This document shows, one piece after another, positions 48,613 to 63,301 of a DNA stretch of 64,000 bases (the stretch's first letter is position 1; each line of letters starts with the position of its first letter). The DNA lies in NCBI RefSeq assembly GCF_022539315.1, contig NC_066315.1:95833990-95897989 (forward strand), written 5' to 3'. Made by a program: the position numbers and the translations under genes. Under the pieces are notes generated by a model. The model saw only the letters and a program-made list of their open reading frames with translations, had not been told where the DNA came from and did not search any database. This DNA comes from Serinus canaria. Its lineage: Eukaryota; Chordata; Aves; Passeriformes; Fringillidae.

Positions 48613-51600
48613 GTCACACAGACAGCGTGAGGAGATTTGCAAGATGCTGTACATGGCCATATGCTTTAAAAAATAAAAACATGATAATTTGATAGGTAGC
48701 ATGGTTTTCTGTTCAAGTCCAATTTTGACTGAATAATATTTTTTCTCTAATACACACTTTTGTGAGGAAAAAGTTCTGGATGTGAGTTATTTAAGTTTTC
48801 AGGAATTTAGAACTGAATATATAATTTATAGGATATATAATGAACACATGCAAGGTCTAGCACATTTAGAGGCATTTCAGGTATGAGTTTGAAAGAGATT
48901 TCACATTGAAATAACATTTTTGTTACAATAATTTATCCAAACATACTGTGTAACAATATATGGAACTCAAATCTTATCTATGATTATATATTTAATTTTG
49001 ATCTATGTAATATTTTTGAATATTTTCAAAGTTTAAAGAATCCTGTTAACATTTTTGTATGACCTTATTGTATAAGATGTTTGGAGATATCTATAATGAG
49101 TGGCACACTTATATCAGTGAGCTTCGTATTCAGTTTCTGTTAGTAAAACTCCCAACCCCCCAGCTCCAACTGTAATTATCTGGAAAAGTAGAAAGTCCTC
49201 TAAATAAATATGTGTCAGCAAAATGCATAGAAGTATCTCCATTTCAGACAAAATGCTGTGAACTAATTTTGAATAATTTTGTCCCCAAAAAAAAAAATCT
49301 CTGGAAAAGTAACTCTGGATTGATGGCTTTAGTGGCTACCTAAAGAAACAACAAATTTCAAAGAGTAGGTACATAAACTGTAGCATCTTGGTTGAAGACC
49401 AATGCTTGGCTGTCAGATGAGAGCTGTCACAATAATTGCCAGATTTCAATGATTCCTTCCCAGGTAGGTGAAAACTGCAAGTGCTGTGCAAACAGTCAGA
49501 CAGTGAGTCATGCAGCCTCAAAGTGTAAGGTAATTTGCTCCTGTGAGGTCAGCAAAAACAGGGTTCAAAGCTGATTCTATCTATCACTTCAGGATGAAAA
49601 ATAGCTTCAAGCAGCAACTAGCCGAGTTTAGCGTTCGAGCTCCTACTGACTAGGGGCTGTTTTTCAGGGAGATAAGGGCATCATGACTCCCCTACTGTTG
49701 AGGCTGAATATTGCTTTGCTGACAGTCTAAAGGTATAAACCATTCTCTAGTTATTAGTCTGTTCTGCAGTGCTAAATGTTGGGACAATTTCATGCTGTGT
49801 GATGGTACTGAGAAGGCTTTATTAAACCATTTAACCATTTCCACAGCTGCAATGATATTGTCCTTTTTTTATTTTTTTGTCCAACCTCTCCGGTTTAAAA
49901 AAATAAGACAAAGAAATGCCTTTCATAAAGGTAATTTTTAAGGCCAAAGCAAATGTGCAGATATTGTATCACATATAATGCACTGAAATCCATAACTATC
50001 AGGATAAGTATTAACTTCCATCAAAAAGACTCTACATAATTACATGGGCCACTGAAGAAATGCTCAGAGGTGGGGATTTCATTTATGCTATAGTGCTTGT
50101 GGACATGAGATACAGAGGAAGGTTGTCATCCCGTAAGGTCTGCAGAATTTGGCTGGGTTTTTTTCATGAGCAAGGATGACTTGGCAATAGCTGAGGACCA
50201 ATGCCTTAAAAACAAATTAACGTCTCTTTCTTGTCTAGTGACGAAGGCTTTCTTTTATATCATGCATGGTTTTGAATATTTAAATAAAAAAATGGGTAAG
50301 CATCTTATATTCATAGTAATGATAGTATTCTATTTCTCTGTACATTTTTCCATTTGACAGTTCCTATGCACTAGCATGTCATTCCTGTCCATGGCAAGAT
50401 TCCTATTTACTGTAACATAAGCAAAAAACAAGTCCCACTAGAAAGACAGAAGCTTAAATTGTCTCCCTCTTAGGTGGTTTACTGCATGATAAACACCATT
50501 GAAAAATATATGACTAATTCCTACAGTTCTGTACAAGATTTGAAGCATAACTAAGCTAATAAGAATACATTAAGAGGGATCTTGAGCTGTTCTCTACATT
50601 TTTTCAGTCATAAGACACCTTGGTGCTGGTCCAGTCCATGAGCGCAAGATGGAGAAGTTTGAAATGCTGGCCAGGGAATCAGGTACAAAATTACAAAAAA
50701 GCTCAAGAAAAATTCCTTCCCCTCATTCTTATACTAGATGAAGAGAAGATCTATGGCCTAGGAGTTACAGGAATTTTGCAGCCATAGGCATTGAGAAGAG
50801 ATCTTCTCAGTGGTACCCTGGAGAGTCAAAATGACTAGCTCATGAAAACCAGTATTTATTAGGAGTGAAGAATCACACACTGGTACAGGTAATGTCTGGC
50901 ATTTGCTGTCCATGATCCTGTTGCCAGCCCTTCCCCCTATTTATTTGTTAAAATTGGGTTGTGTTAGTTGATACACGGTGACAGGAGAAAAACAAGACTC
51001 TCCAGAAACAGATTGACATTTAAACCAAAACACACATGTTTGATCAGAGGCAAGTGTTTTTATAAGAGGCATGAAAGGGATGAAAAACTGCTGAGCTATG
51101 TCTCAGAATTAAATACCTGCTATGATGAATGGGGAATAATGAGACAGTTGACAAGACTGAATGAAACACATTTGCATTTCCTAACCCAGAACAGGTTATC
51201 TTTTCCATCATAAAATGCCTGTGACATCAAATGTTTCGTGATGATAGAACTTTCACCCCACAAAGAGAAGCCCTGCAAACCCGCTGAGATGTCCTGGAAC
51301 ATCATAAAAATAACAGACAAAAATGAGTGGCCACAACCTGCCAACAGCCAATCATTTAAATTGATGCATTTATAACAATTACCATGAGATCAGGATTTTT
51401 AAAATTAAAACTTCAACACATGTAGAAACTGACTCTGAAACAAATTTTCAGCAACACCATTTCTTGTGATTATTTCCAAAACCTGGGATGTCCACATATT
51501 AAAAGAAGAAATAGAAAGCACAGTTGGATACCTTCATTCCTGGTTTGATGCCTTCAGCTCACAATGAAGAAATCAGGGAATCTGACAACCTCCCATTGGA

Positions 51601-54600
51601 AACCATAATAAAGCATAGAGAAACTTAATAAGAAAACCAAACCTCATTCCTATTTTAGCAAAAAGGCAGGCAAGTATATGGAGACAAAGGTGCTACACTG
51701 GCTTCTATCAGTACTTAGGAAGAAAAGATTTTGTTATCTATTTATACAGATGTGGGGAAAAGTGGCAAAATGAGGTAAAGATGAGAACTTGCTTCATGCA
51801 GTTTTCACTAACTTCCATGCAAAAGATCCATATCCAGTAATGACAACTTTACAGAATTTCAGTAGAGAAAAGAATAAGGCTGTTAGTAAATGCTTAATTA
51901 GTGAAATGCAAAAACAATGAGCAGTGTTGCAAGTCAGAAGAGAATTTTTCTTGGAAGCTGGAACCAAACAGCTGATAAAACTCCTACTTTAATTACATTT
52001 AATTCAGGAAAGATAAAAAGTGGTATAGCTATAGCTAACTAGCAATGTGTCTTTTTCAGGTTGAAACCACAGCTTTGCACAATTCTCAGCTCAATATTCA
52101 AGTGATAAAGAGATGTTTTACCCCAAGTGCATGATAATAGTGACTATAAGCTAGTGGCACCAATTCAACTCATATCAAGGAGATTTGGAACATCCTGCAC
52201 TGGCTGTATTAGGCTGAACAGATTTTGGAGAGAAAAAAAAGAATAACTTCTGACTTTCTTGCTATCCTGACTGAGGATGAAAGCACAAGGAGGACAAGTG
52301 GCAGATAGAAAATACGTTCTTAACCTCTCAATCAACACACCCAGGGTAGAACAGCCTCTCAGGCACAGGGCAACAAGCTGTGCCTCATCACCACAGGCTG
52401 CTGGTTCCCTTCATTTCCTTGTGCTGGCTGAGCACAGGGGAGGAGACAGGACACTGATGGGAACACAACCACACCAGCCATGCTACGTCACACTCACTAC
52501 AGCCAGCTCAGAGAAAACACCAATGGCACTGTCCCTTTGCATGTAAACTTGACCTACCAACAATAACATAAATAATCAAGCTTTTAAAGAGAGTAGTAGG
52601 AATCTTATAATTTTGTCATCTCTCTATTTTGATATTTATCATGTAAATTCCAGAGTATGCAACTCTGGTGTCTACCAAGTCCTTTATCTCTTATCTATCA
52701 CCAAATCTGGTGCTGTATTTTTTTTTCTTCCATGTGGCTTTATAACAGAATATTTCATTTGTTCTTAAACTTCATTTCAGGGAAATGAACCATTCATTAA
52801 AATCATTTCCTCAAAGGAAATGTCAAAGGATTTTGAAGGATAAACAACTATCCAGCAGCTAAACAGCCAACTTGCTTCTAGTATTTAAACATAGAACTGC
52901 AAGGAGCTGCAGACTTCAGTTTTTGAAAAGATAAAACTTTTACTTTGGAGCAATCTTGCTAACTCTGCATTGGCAGGACATTTCCTTTGTTATTCATAGT
53001 TCTGACTTCTGTGAAATTTATCTTAGTTTCTTACAATGTATCATTTTGATCAAATAAAAAGTTGGCAGGATATAAAAATTCACCAAGATGAAAAGGCTTT
53101 TTATAACAAATAGAAAATGAAAGACATTCTAAAATTTTTGAAATTTTTTTTGTCTCTACTGAATGATACTATGACTTTTTAATCAGTTCTGCACAGCTCA
53201 AATGCACAATGGAGTTATAAGGAACATATTCTTATGGCTTGATTAAACTGAACATACTGAGTACGGCATTCATTGTGCTTAAATTGGCCTTACCAAGAAA
53301 ATAAATAGGTCTGTACCAGCAACAGACCATATGCCATGTGCCACAAATGTTGTTACCACAATTTTTTTGTTCCTTGGCAAAATGAAATACATGCAAAGGA
53401 AAATTTTATAGATACTTAAAGTTAACGTATTTGAGATCTAATGATGCCCCTTCAATAAAAATATGCATTTTAAACTTCATAACAACTGAACAAGAGTCAG
53501 TTAGGTCAATGCTGTGTCAGTTTAAACCAGCCCTTAATTATACATTTATGGGTTCCTATTTTATGTCATACAGTTTATAATGTGAAGGGAGGATCTTTTT
53601 TCCTCTGAAAGTAGAACACATTCAATTGCAGTTGACATCCTTGGGCCTTGATCCTTTCCTTGCTGCAGCTGGCAAAGCTGGTATTATTAACATTCCCCCA
53701 TTCTTCCAGTTACACAGCTTATTTTCAAGTCTACATTGTTTCTGGTTTATAAAATATTTTATGAACATGTTCTATTGAAGTGCCAATTTCAATAATTTCT
53801 TTGCTTTTTGTAAAAATATTTAATCAAAGAAAAAGAAGTATAAACTGTTCCTGCAAAGAAATACCAAAGAAAGCACATATTTTTGCCAAGGTATTTTTTC
53901 TCAAGTGTGCAGGCTTCCCCTCACCCCAAGTTGTCTTAAAGGGAGTTTAATCATCCATGATTTTGAGTAATAATTTGAGTGATTTGTCAGCATAAAAGTA
54001 TTTCAATTTATTTGAAATTACAAGAATGAACTGACAATCTTTTGGATTCTAACCATGATAACATACTTAACACCAAATCAGATAGTCATAGCTAAAGCAG
54101 TCCAGATTTATTGGTGAAACAATTTAATAGAAAGAAGCAATTTTCACAAAATTGATCTTTGACAAGTATTTCAATTTTCTCTTTGATCTAGCAGCCCAAA
54201 CCTTTCTTCTTCAGACAGCCCGGTGCCAGCTGAAAGCATCCATGGAGCTGTTTATGCCAGTTCTCCCAGTGCACACATTCTTTCATAGCACTGCAGCTCT
54301 CATGGCACAGTGCAGGTCCTTGAATCTTGCAATACAGCAGAGAGATCAAATGGCTCTAGCATAACTGCATTGAGTCTCAGGCAAAGTCAGAGTAAAGATT
54401 CCTGATGTCACTTACATAAAGCTGGGGACAAAGCTTCATTTGCTTCTCATGCTAATAGCGAGTGAGAAGCTATTGGCATCCCATACTTGTGAAGTCATTT
54501 AGCTAAGACATAGGAAGAGATTTATAGCTAAGAATCTGTGCAGTTTGCACTGAAGAACTTACATTTGTTGGGTTTTGGAGGGGAGAGAAGGCAATCAGCC

Positions 54601-56622
54601 AACATTTAATTGCTCTCCTTACACCATTTGGGCTTTCAGTTTGAAGTCGAGAGTACAGTGACTTCTGTACAACCCCACTGACAAGTGACCTCACTGAAGG
54701 GCCATCTCCTGAGAGAAAGGGCACCAAAGCATTGGGCTTAAATGAAACCAGGAGGTCTGATTTTGACAGCGAAATATGCTTTACTAATCGTATTTGGCTT
54801 CCCACCTTCCTCTATTTTTCATGGCTCATAATTGAAACAACCTCTTAACTCTGCAGTGATTTATCAGAATGAATGGGAATATGTCAAGATACTCTTTAGA
54901 GCTTGTCAGTAACGCTCTTAGTTAGAGGCAGCAATCACTGTTGAGCAAAATGAAGTTCTTTACTGGTTTCTGAGTGAGACATATCCCACTTCCAATCTGC
55001 CACTTTAAAATCAGTCTAGTGATGCACTACTTAGCACAGAAATTCAAAGCTCAAAAGGAAAGGATCAAATCTACTGCATAAGACTTGAGAAGACACGTAA
55101 TACAGTCATTTGAAATAATGTAGCTCTTATGCAGTTTCTACTCAGTAAGTATCTTGTTCCAGGTGTCCTTTATTCATATCTCAAATTTTATAGGCTTCAT
55201 TTACTAATTTGAAGGTCCTGATGCGATTCAGCAAAGGAAATGGGAATGTGGAAGGCTATAAAGCATTTCAGCTTTAGCCGCTGGTAGACACTTACTGAAA
55301 AATTACTGAGCGCTCAGGTTTATATAACAGATATATTCTAACATTTTGTGTTATTCACATTGTTCAGGCACCAAGATTAGATGGGGAAATGGATTCTGTA
55401 CTCTATTGCTGGGCATATGAACAAACAATGGAAATGCCAAAATGACGAATGCTCTCCCATTCATTTTACATACTTTAATTTCCAGAAAGCTGCCGAAGCC
55501 TACATCAGAATTTCCTGCAGGATTAGCTTAAGGAAGGTTGAACTGGATGATTCAAACCCCTCTAAATATTTAGTAACTTGAATATTCTCAGATTATTTTT
55601 AGTTAATATCAGAGTTTCTACTTCTGAAAGGCTGGAAAACTGTGTAGATGGGTTTTTTGTATGTGACTTTGTCTCCTTTTATGCACAACACCTTTTCTTT
55701 TAGCTGACCCAGATTAAGACTACATGTTATCCTGCTTAAAATATATTTAAAAAAAAAAAAGAAAAGGGTGAGTTCTCACCTAACAAGACCAAAAGAATAT
55801 GTGCATTGTGTGCATTGCAGGTTTGCTTACCAAGGCCACAGAAGGACCACAGTTTCCCTCCATTTTGGTTTGCAAAACCAACCTTATGTTTCTCGCATCT
55901 TTATTGTGACATACAAAAAGTAATTGTATATTAACAGCAAAATTCCTTCAGACTTCATCAGGGCCATTTTTTATTTCTGTCTGCTTATGGGTTTGGCATG
56001 TGCTTACAAACTGAAGTCCTATTTGTTCAGATGATAGCTTTATTTCTCAAAATTCCTCACTACATTTAAAAATATGGCTCTTAGTGAGCTTCTTAGTATT
56101 TTTCCATGTAATTTAATTTGGTATGGGTTTGCAACAAACTGTGGCAATAATTTGTGATAGAGCAAATAAAATTCATTATAAGCAAATTGTATAAGCAATA
56201 CTGTGGAAAGAAACCCCAACCCTTCAGTGTTCTCTTTTTGGAAGAAAAAATGTTACTGGTATAATTCTTACACAAATATGTGTTCCTTCACATAAGTACT
56301 CTCACAGAATGAGTAGCATTGCCTTTGTGGGTAGGTGTTCATTATTTTGAGTATGGTTAGCAAAAACCCAAGTCCAAAAAATGAGGGTAAACCAGATCAA
56401 AACCAACAGAAGTGACTGAAAGCATTTCTTAATTTTGAATTTCTTGGAGAAAGGCCAGGCTGTAATTAGATTTTCTGAACATAATTTCCTCAGGGATTTC
56501 AATAACTGCAATACAAAGAGCTAATTCGTGTTTCAATACCAAAATTCTATTTGGCTTTATTTATATAATAATACACAAACTGACTGTGTTTAACATTTGT
56601 ATCATCCAAACTCCAAAGGGCA
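48613..56622. other. Non-coding AT-rich stretch
   Basis: No gene is supportable. A GC-richer patch at 52320-52520 carries an 89-codon plus-strand frame without recognisable domains. A string at about 55528-55548 (aaggttgaactggatgattc) faintly recalls a CR1 3' end but lacks the rest. An 8-bp inverted repeat (gcttctca/tgagaagc) lies near 54441-54469. Confidence 0.55.
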
Positions 56623-56686
56623 AGAACTAGAGTTCTTCAGAAAGATGAAAATTCAGAACTAGAATTCTTCAGATAGATGAAAATTC
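56623..56686 (+). repeat. Tandem duplication, 32-bp unit, two copies
   Basis: Copy 1 (56623-56654) and copy 2 (56655-56686) both read agaactaga, then ttcttcaga, agatgaaaattc, with two substitutions between them. It is a recent local slippage-type duplication with no coding content. Confidence 0.92.
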
Positions 56687-56734
56687 AGTCTGCAATCTTT
56701 TTTTTTTCATTTTAAGCACACTTGAAGCCCTAAA

Positions 56735-56797
56735 TGCAAAACAAATAAAAAACTCAAACCACAACAAAAACAAACAAACAAAAAACCAAAAAAGGAT
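56735..56797 (+). repeat. A-rich low-complexity tract with (CAAA)n
   Basis: Mostly A with scattered C, including caaacaaacaaac. It is simple sequence that might be a decayed retrotransposon tail, but no element body is visible. Confidence 0.8.
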
Positions 56798-59700
56798 GAA
56801 TTCTCCTTAATATCTTTTGTTGTATAAGAACTCATTTGTTTTGTTTGTCAATTTTTAACATTGTATGTAACAATGCTAAATTTTATGGTAGGTATAAACA
56901 GTAAACACAGAATTACAAGGAAACATACAGGGTAATTTTTTTACATGCTTATATGGCTCCTATATATTTTGCTTCTTAATAATGATTTCAGTTAATAACG
57001 TTACTCTTGGCTTCTCATTTTTATCAATTTTAGATCTTGATGTATGATAGCATAGTATATCAATGAATGCTTACCTTCCGTTTGGCTCAGATTTTTTTTA
57101 GAGCTGTCAATTATTTATGAAAACATACAATTTCTGTATGTCATACTCATGTATGCACAAAACCAGTGCAGAGGTCTTTTTCCACTGCTATTTATATTAC
57201 TCTTTGATGATAAATATTAAAGGAGACTATTTAATTTTTGAACTGTAATTAAAGGCAAACTTGGATTATCAATAGAAGCTAACCCATCTCATTTTATAAT
57301 ATTTTGTGCAACTTGTGCTACTTCAGCTCTATTATTCTATGTATTAATCTCTACAGGTCTTTACATGTAAGTTCTTTCATGGGCTAATGGAGCATAATAG
57401 ACTCAATACTCCTTTTTTGAAGGGCCTTTTTCCATCTGAAATGTAGTTTTTGAAAAACCAAAAAACCACAAAAACCACTACCTTCTTACTCCATAGCATA
57501 TTCATTATCAGATCAACACACACTACTAATTAAGTTAAATTTGACTGCTAAATAACTCCCAAAGAGCCAATTTATCTAAGGTAGCATGAGCACATATTCA
57601 TTTCTCCTTATACATCACCAGCTGTTATTAATTAAGTTCTAGTCACTTCAGGCTGCAAGTTTGACATAATTGCCACTGTGGAAGCACCTGTACTTAGCAG
57701 TGAGCCCGGCTACTACTACTGATACTGACAGTCACCTGGATACAGGTAGACACCACTCTGTTTATTTCACTTTAGAGTTTGTGAGATAGTTAGAAGTACG
57801 TGGGGAATTTTCAGATTTGTTTCTTGAATGCTCAAAGCTTTGTTGTAAATGCCCACGAAGAGCAGAGCTAAGTTCAGTGTCCTGTTCTAGGAAGAAAACG
57901 TCTCCTCTCCGAAGGTGCAAGGCACCTTTTGAAGCTCAGAGGAGATGATAGCAGCAGAAGGTGATTCTCCCCTCTGCACCAGCTCCTCTCAGCTGGCTGC
58001 TCTGCGAAGGTGAGGGCTGAAGTGATGCTTGCAATCTGCTTCCTTGCTGCCCACCTTCCACCCACCTCTATGGAGCTTCTGTGGGCTGATGCTTTGACAG
58101 CCCTGCAGTGCAAAGGCTGTCGCTATGACAAGGTACGAGGAGGAAAAGGTGTACTTTGCACCCGCTTCGCTTGATGCACAAATTCATTGCTTTTAATTAG
58201 TGATTGCAGAGGAAGGTTCAAAGAGATTTTCATTACAGATAGTGAATGGTAATCCAGCATGGAAAAGTTTTGCAACCAGAGTCTTCTGGATGCACTTCCT
58301 TGCCCACTGGCAAGACTGAATCGGTCTCTCCTGAAATTACCTACATTTTCTCAGGCTTCAGTCATCATAGTACATGTAGGAAAAATGAAAATCTTAAGTT
58401 CTGAAATATTTATTAGCCCCATGTTTCAGTGGAAATGTGATTAAAATCTGCATACTTCCAGAAAGAAAAACTCTTACATTTTTAATAATACACTTCTAAT
58501 ATGTTGAATCCTGCACAGCTTGGTGGTATAGATATTTTATTGTTACTTTACATATAAAGTTTTGCTTTCCTTTACTTTGAAAGCCATTTATAAGGAAGAA
58601 AAGATTGTTGAGAGTGAATATAACACACCTACTGTCTTGCTGATGAAGAAAAGACACATCAAGAACACAAGAAGAAGAAATCTAACATCTCTAAAAATAA
58701 ACTTCTTTTTTGCATTCTCTACAAATAAACTTCTTATTGTGTCCATGAAAAAAAATCAGTGATGAATATATATAGAGTGATGTACGAGTATAACTTTTTT
58801 CACAAACAGCTTCTGAAAGATTATTTTCTTTTTTCTATTACTGGTATTTAAATCAAAGTCTATAACCATGATTAAAAATTAACTTTGCTCTACGGAGAAT
58901 GATGGGAAACAAATGCTTATACCCTTTGATGACTCACACACTGAATGCACAGTTCACCTGCTGATTTTAATTTATGTGATAATTCACAAAGCAAAGCATT
59001 TAATGTCCTTCATCTATATACTGGATTTCACTTATTTTAATGAAAATATGTACTGTCTCCTTGCATTGGGTACTCTTGCTTGTAAGCAGTTTCTAAGGTC
59101 CTATCTAAATCTAAATTGTTTATGCGAACAGATTATTAAGAGAGAACTAAGATGAAATCCTTAAGAAATAATCCTTTAGAAATAATACAAAGAGATATGT
59201 TTACAAAAGGCTATTTTTAAAAGGTCTGCACTTTAAATGTAACAATAATTTCATTTTCTTAAAAGATACAAATCAATTTCATCTTAAGAGCAGTGAATCA
59301 TCATCATCAAGTTATGCTAATTATAGCATTTAAAGGCTTTAGCAAATCTAAACATATGAAAGAAAACCATAGTCAGAAGATGATTTGTTGAAGGTCTGTA
59401 AGTTAGTTGAGTCAACAGTTCACATATATGATTTGCCAAGCAAATTTACCAAGAATAGCTCTTCTTCCTAGAATTACTCTCTTTTAATCTTGCAACTCAT
59501 ATAGCCACTTTATGTAGATTTGATTAGGCACCCTGAGGTTGCCCAAATACTTGCCTCATCTCATTGGTAGAAAATACTAAAACAACCTGACATTCATTAG
59601 CTACTGAGAAGCTACATTGAGCCAAATAGTCTATCCAGCTTTATGTGGTGATTCTAGAAATAATTTTCACCATTTGTTTACAAAATGACTAAAAGAAACC

Positions 59701-62700
59701 TGTTTTATGTAAATTTGGGAATCCTGCTGAGGTCCCTGACAATTGATAAAATGAAATGGAGAGAAAATAACCAGTGCAAATAAAAAGGCAATTTGCATGA
59801 ATTCTGGTGAAATGGAAAGAAGTTAATGGGTATGGCATTGTAAGCAACTTGCCTTGTAAACTGTAGATTTCTCCAACGCTGTTCTGCCGGGTGATGTGAT
59901 GCCAATATGCACTACGAGGAAGGGAGATCGACTTGGATAAAGTCATTGGTTCAGACAGACTGGTCTGGAGCTAAAAGCCAAAGCAAACATAAATGGAAGG
60001 TCACACATAAGCATACTTGATAAATAATCTTAAAACTATAAATTGAATCTATGTTGTCATGAACATACCATTTTCTGTGTTACAAGCATCAGCACTGTGA
60101 ATTCTCAGGAAAAAGCTGCAAAAGTATACCTGGGTCTATAGGTTCATTAGCAGGGGTTAATATTAGGACATCAGAAAATGTCCCTATTTATCTAAAGCTA
60201 TTCTTCTTGCTGTCAGGGTTTTGTTATTTTCTTCTTTAACGTTATGGTAATGATAGATTAATACATGCCTGAATTCTAATACCCCTCTGGAATCACATTT
60301 CCTTTTGGTCATTTAGCCTCCATATTGGATTGAATACCCAGAAAGATGCTAAGAGAGAATCTGAGACAACCAGCAGAGAATTAGCAATGGAGAGTCATTA
60401 ATCTCCTAATCGTCCTTTGAAGGGGAAGCATCTCATCACCAGTAGCAGGCTCCAGCTTCAAGAGCAGATTTTCCTGGTCAGGGGGACTTTATGTGACTGA
60501 AATTGGGAATTGCATGGTAAGTGTCCCTGTGACCAAGAGCTACAGCACAGAAACCTGACAGGAGGAATGTCAACTTTATTAAAGAGATCTCTGTCTCCAA
60601 CAAACTATTGATGTGAGTGAAAGACAAAGCAACACTACAGAGAAAAAAGAAAGATGAAGGACTGTGCATTCTGGCAACCTCTTTGGAGATTCCTGTTATG
60701 TCTTCTGTGTCTAGAAGAAAAGAGAATGCACCTGCAAATATTTTTTATCTCTGGCTTTACAGTATATAAAATGTGATCAATAATTTTTGGTATCTAACAA
60801 ATCACCATAACATTGCAAGCATAATTTTCTCAGAGGAGAAAATTATGAAAATATCAATACTGACGGATCAATTATGTCTGAATATTTAGAATGAAAAACC
60901 TCTTAGTTTCAGGGGAGGCACCAGGATGGTAGTCTGAGAGGGTGTGCCTAGAAACTCATTTGCAGAGAGTTCAGCTACAGAGCAGAAGGTATTCAAGGTT
61001 TGGATCATTTACTGCAGGTTTAGTCATTAGTTCTTAGGGATTCCTCATTGAGAATCATAATGCCAAATTTAAAAAAGCCCTTTGTAACTGTACAAACTCA
61101 TATTATTCTGTAATTTAAATCTCTTCCTCCCCCCAAAATATATTTAGAGACAGCATCCACCCAAAAACCTAAAATTATTTAAATTTTGAGTCTTAACACA
61201 AACTGGTGCACGGAATATATTTTGCTTCAGATCAATCTACTGTAATTACTTCTGTGGTTGTTTTCTTGAGAACTGTCATCAAAATAACTCCCAGTCTACA
61301 GTTAATGTCTTTTCTGCTCATTTACGGCCAAGTATTACATTTCATTTGTCAGTGGTGCAGATCATCACTAGAAGCTATTTGATATGAAGTAAAGAGCTTG
61401 CAGAAGCATTTAGTTCATTATAAAGAAGTCTGAAAGCCTTATCACAAGAATTCCTACTTTAGGGAGGCTTGGGAGTTTAAATTTTATTGATACACAGAAT
61501 TTCATTTTTTGTAGAGATCAGGACAGTAACTAACCCTCTATACTATTTTACCATGTTTCTATAGCAAGGGTAACAAGAGTAATTTTGCCAAAGAGGAAAA
61601 TTACATCAATTCATCTAAATTTAGTTTACCAATTATTTATTAATAATTTAATGACTCAAAAGGTAAATTAAAGGCAAAATATTTTCTTAGCATGCATTCT
61701 GAAATAAATAATTCCAGTAAGTAGAACCACTTTGACTGCAGTTTATTATCTCAAAGCCAAATCCACGGACTGAATGGAATACATGGTTAAAGGTATCATC
61801 ATTCCTGACCTGAGGTGATAAGCTCCTGCCTGATCTGACCAATAGTGATGCAGAAGAACTCTATTTGCACACATTAGAGATTCAAGAGAATAAAAAAAGA
61901 TCTGTTCTCATTATAAAATAACGCAAGAACTGCTTAAGTGCAGAAGACTGCGCTGCAAGCATTCACAATACTTTGTTTCCTCAGATTCTCTAACTAAGGA
62001 ACATCCCCCGATATCACCTTTTGGGTAAGAATTATCACCATATGCTAACTGCAATAGGACCAGATGAACCATATTTCTCTGGGGACTCCATAGAGAAAAA
62101 AATGCAATTTCTAGATTATTACAATATAATCTCCAGAAAAAAAAATAAAATAAAATATCAATTTTGTTTTTCATTTGCAACTTTAAAATAGAAACATAAA
62201 CCTTTGGATTTGAAGGTTATTACCTTGTATATCATGTAAGGGATGATAATATTAATTTATCCATGAAGTTATTTTTACTGAATAGTAGACTACCATCAGC
62301 TATAATTTTTCTTTTAATCTGTTTAATCCACATAAAACTCACATTGTTGATCAAATATAATTGACAATGACAGAATGCTTACTTCTACAAACTGCTGTTA
62401 GCAAAAATATTCCTCTGTTCAAAGAAAATCGAATAATATATTGACTGAAACCCATTTTCTCTGGAGAACATCTTATATGTTACACTGTGGGTGTTTCAGA
62501 CAAAAAAAACCTTGAAAACCAAAGTGAAGAAAATACATAAGAACATACATATTAGCAATTGTTCATATTCTACCAGATTGCTCTTTGTTATATTAATAAT
62601 TACAAGCTAAACTAACATTTAAAGTACAGAGATCTACTCTTTCAGTATCCCTTATTCCCAGCTGTAAATTAAATTCTGGTAGCTAATAAAGTTAAATGAG

Positions 62701-63301
62701 AGCAACAAAACAAACAAACAACTTGTAAATCAGGGAAGATTTACAAAACTGTCTAACTGTTAAAAAATTAGGCTCTCAGGTTCAAGACCTCTGGTGTTCC
62801 AGACCAGTGAAAGAGAACACATTTATAACTTCAGAGACTTTGTCCTCCATACCCTTCCCTTTTGTCTTTTTACTATGCCTCATTAAAAAACAACTGGCAC
62901 TCTACACTCTTTTTGAAGCAGCTAATGCAAACAGAGAACTTTTCACTGTTGAAAATCAAGTAAATAACCTTTAAATTTTCTTCTTTTCTCAAAGCAGGTA
63001 GACCATTCTGTGCAGATTTATTACTGTCCTTCATTTAACAGAAATGTAATGGTTAAAAATGTATTTAACAATTATTTCACCTATCTCATTAAGTCTGTTT
63101 ACCATGCAGAAAATTAAAACATCTCTGGGTCTGGATTTGTTCTTACATAACAGGCCAATATTCAGCTGTTGTTTCCAACACCAACACATTTTTCTCAGGA
63201 GCTGGCAAAACAGGCTCAGATGCATTAGAAAGGGCCCATCACGACAGAGGTAGCAAAGACACAGAGAAGAAGTAAATGTTTCTGTTTGGGAATGAATTTG
63301 A
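56798..63301. other. Non-coding stretch
   Basis: AT-rich, no recognisable gene. The block at about 57840-58180 is GC-richer and is followed by homeodomain-type words (ttttaattagtgattg, about 58191-58206). A possible conserved element is discussed separately. The open frames here are short, partly overlapping and without known motifs. Confidence 0.5.

Noticed and set aside
52277..52546. An 89-codon plus-strand frame in a GC-richer patch
   Set aside because: The composition alone explains its length. No motif or splice context was seen.
55528..55550. aaggttgaactggatgattc, similar to a CR1 3' end
   Set aside because: The following 'aaaggtcccttccaaccc' block and the octamer tail are missing, so the match is too short.
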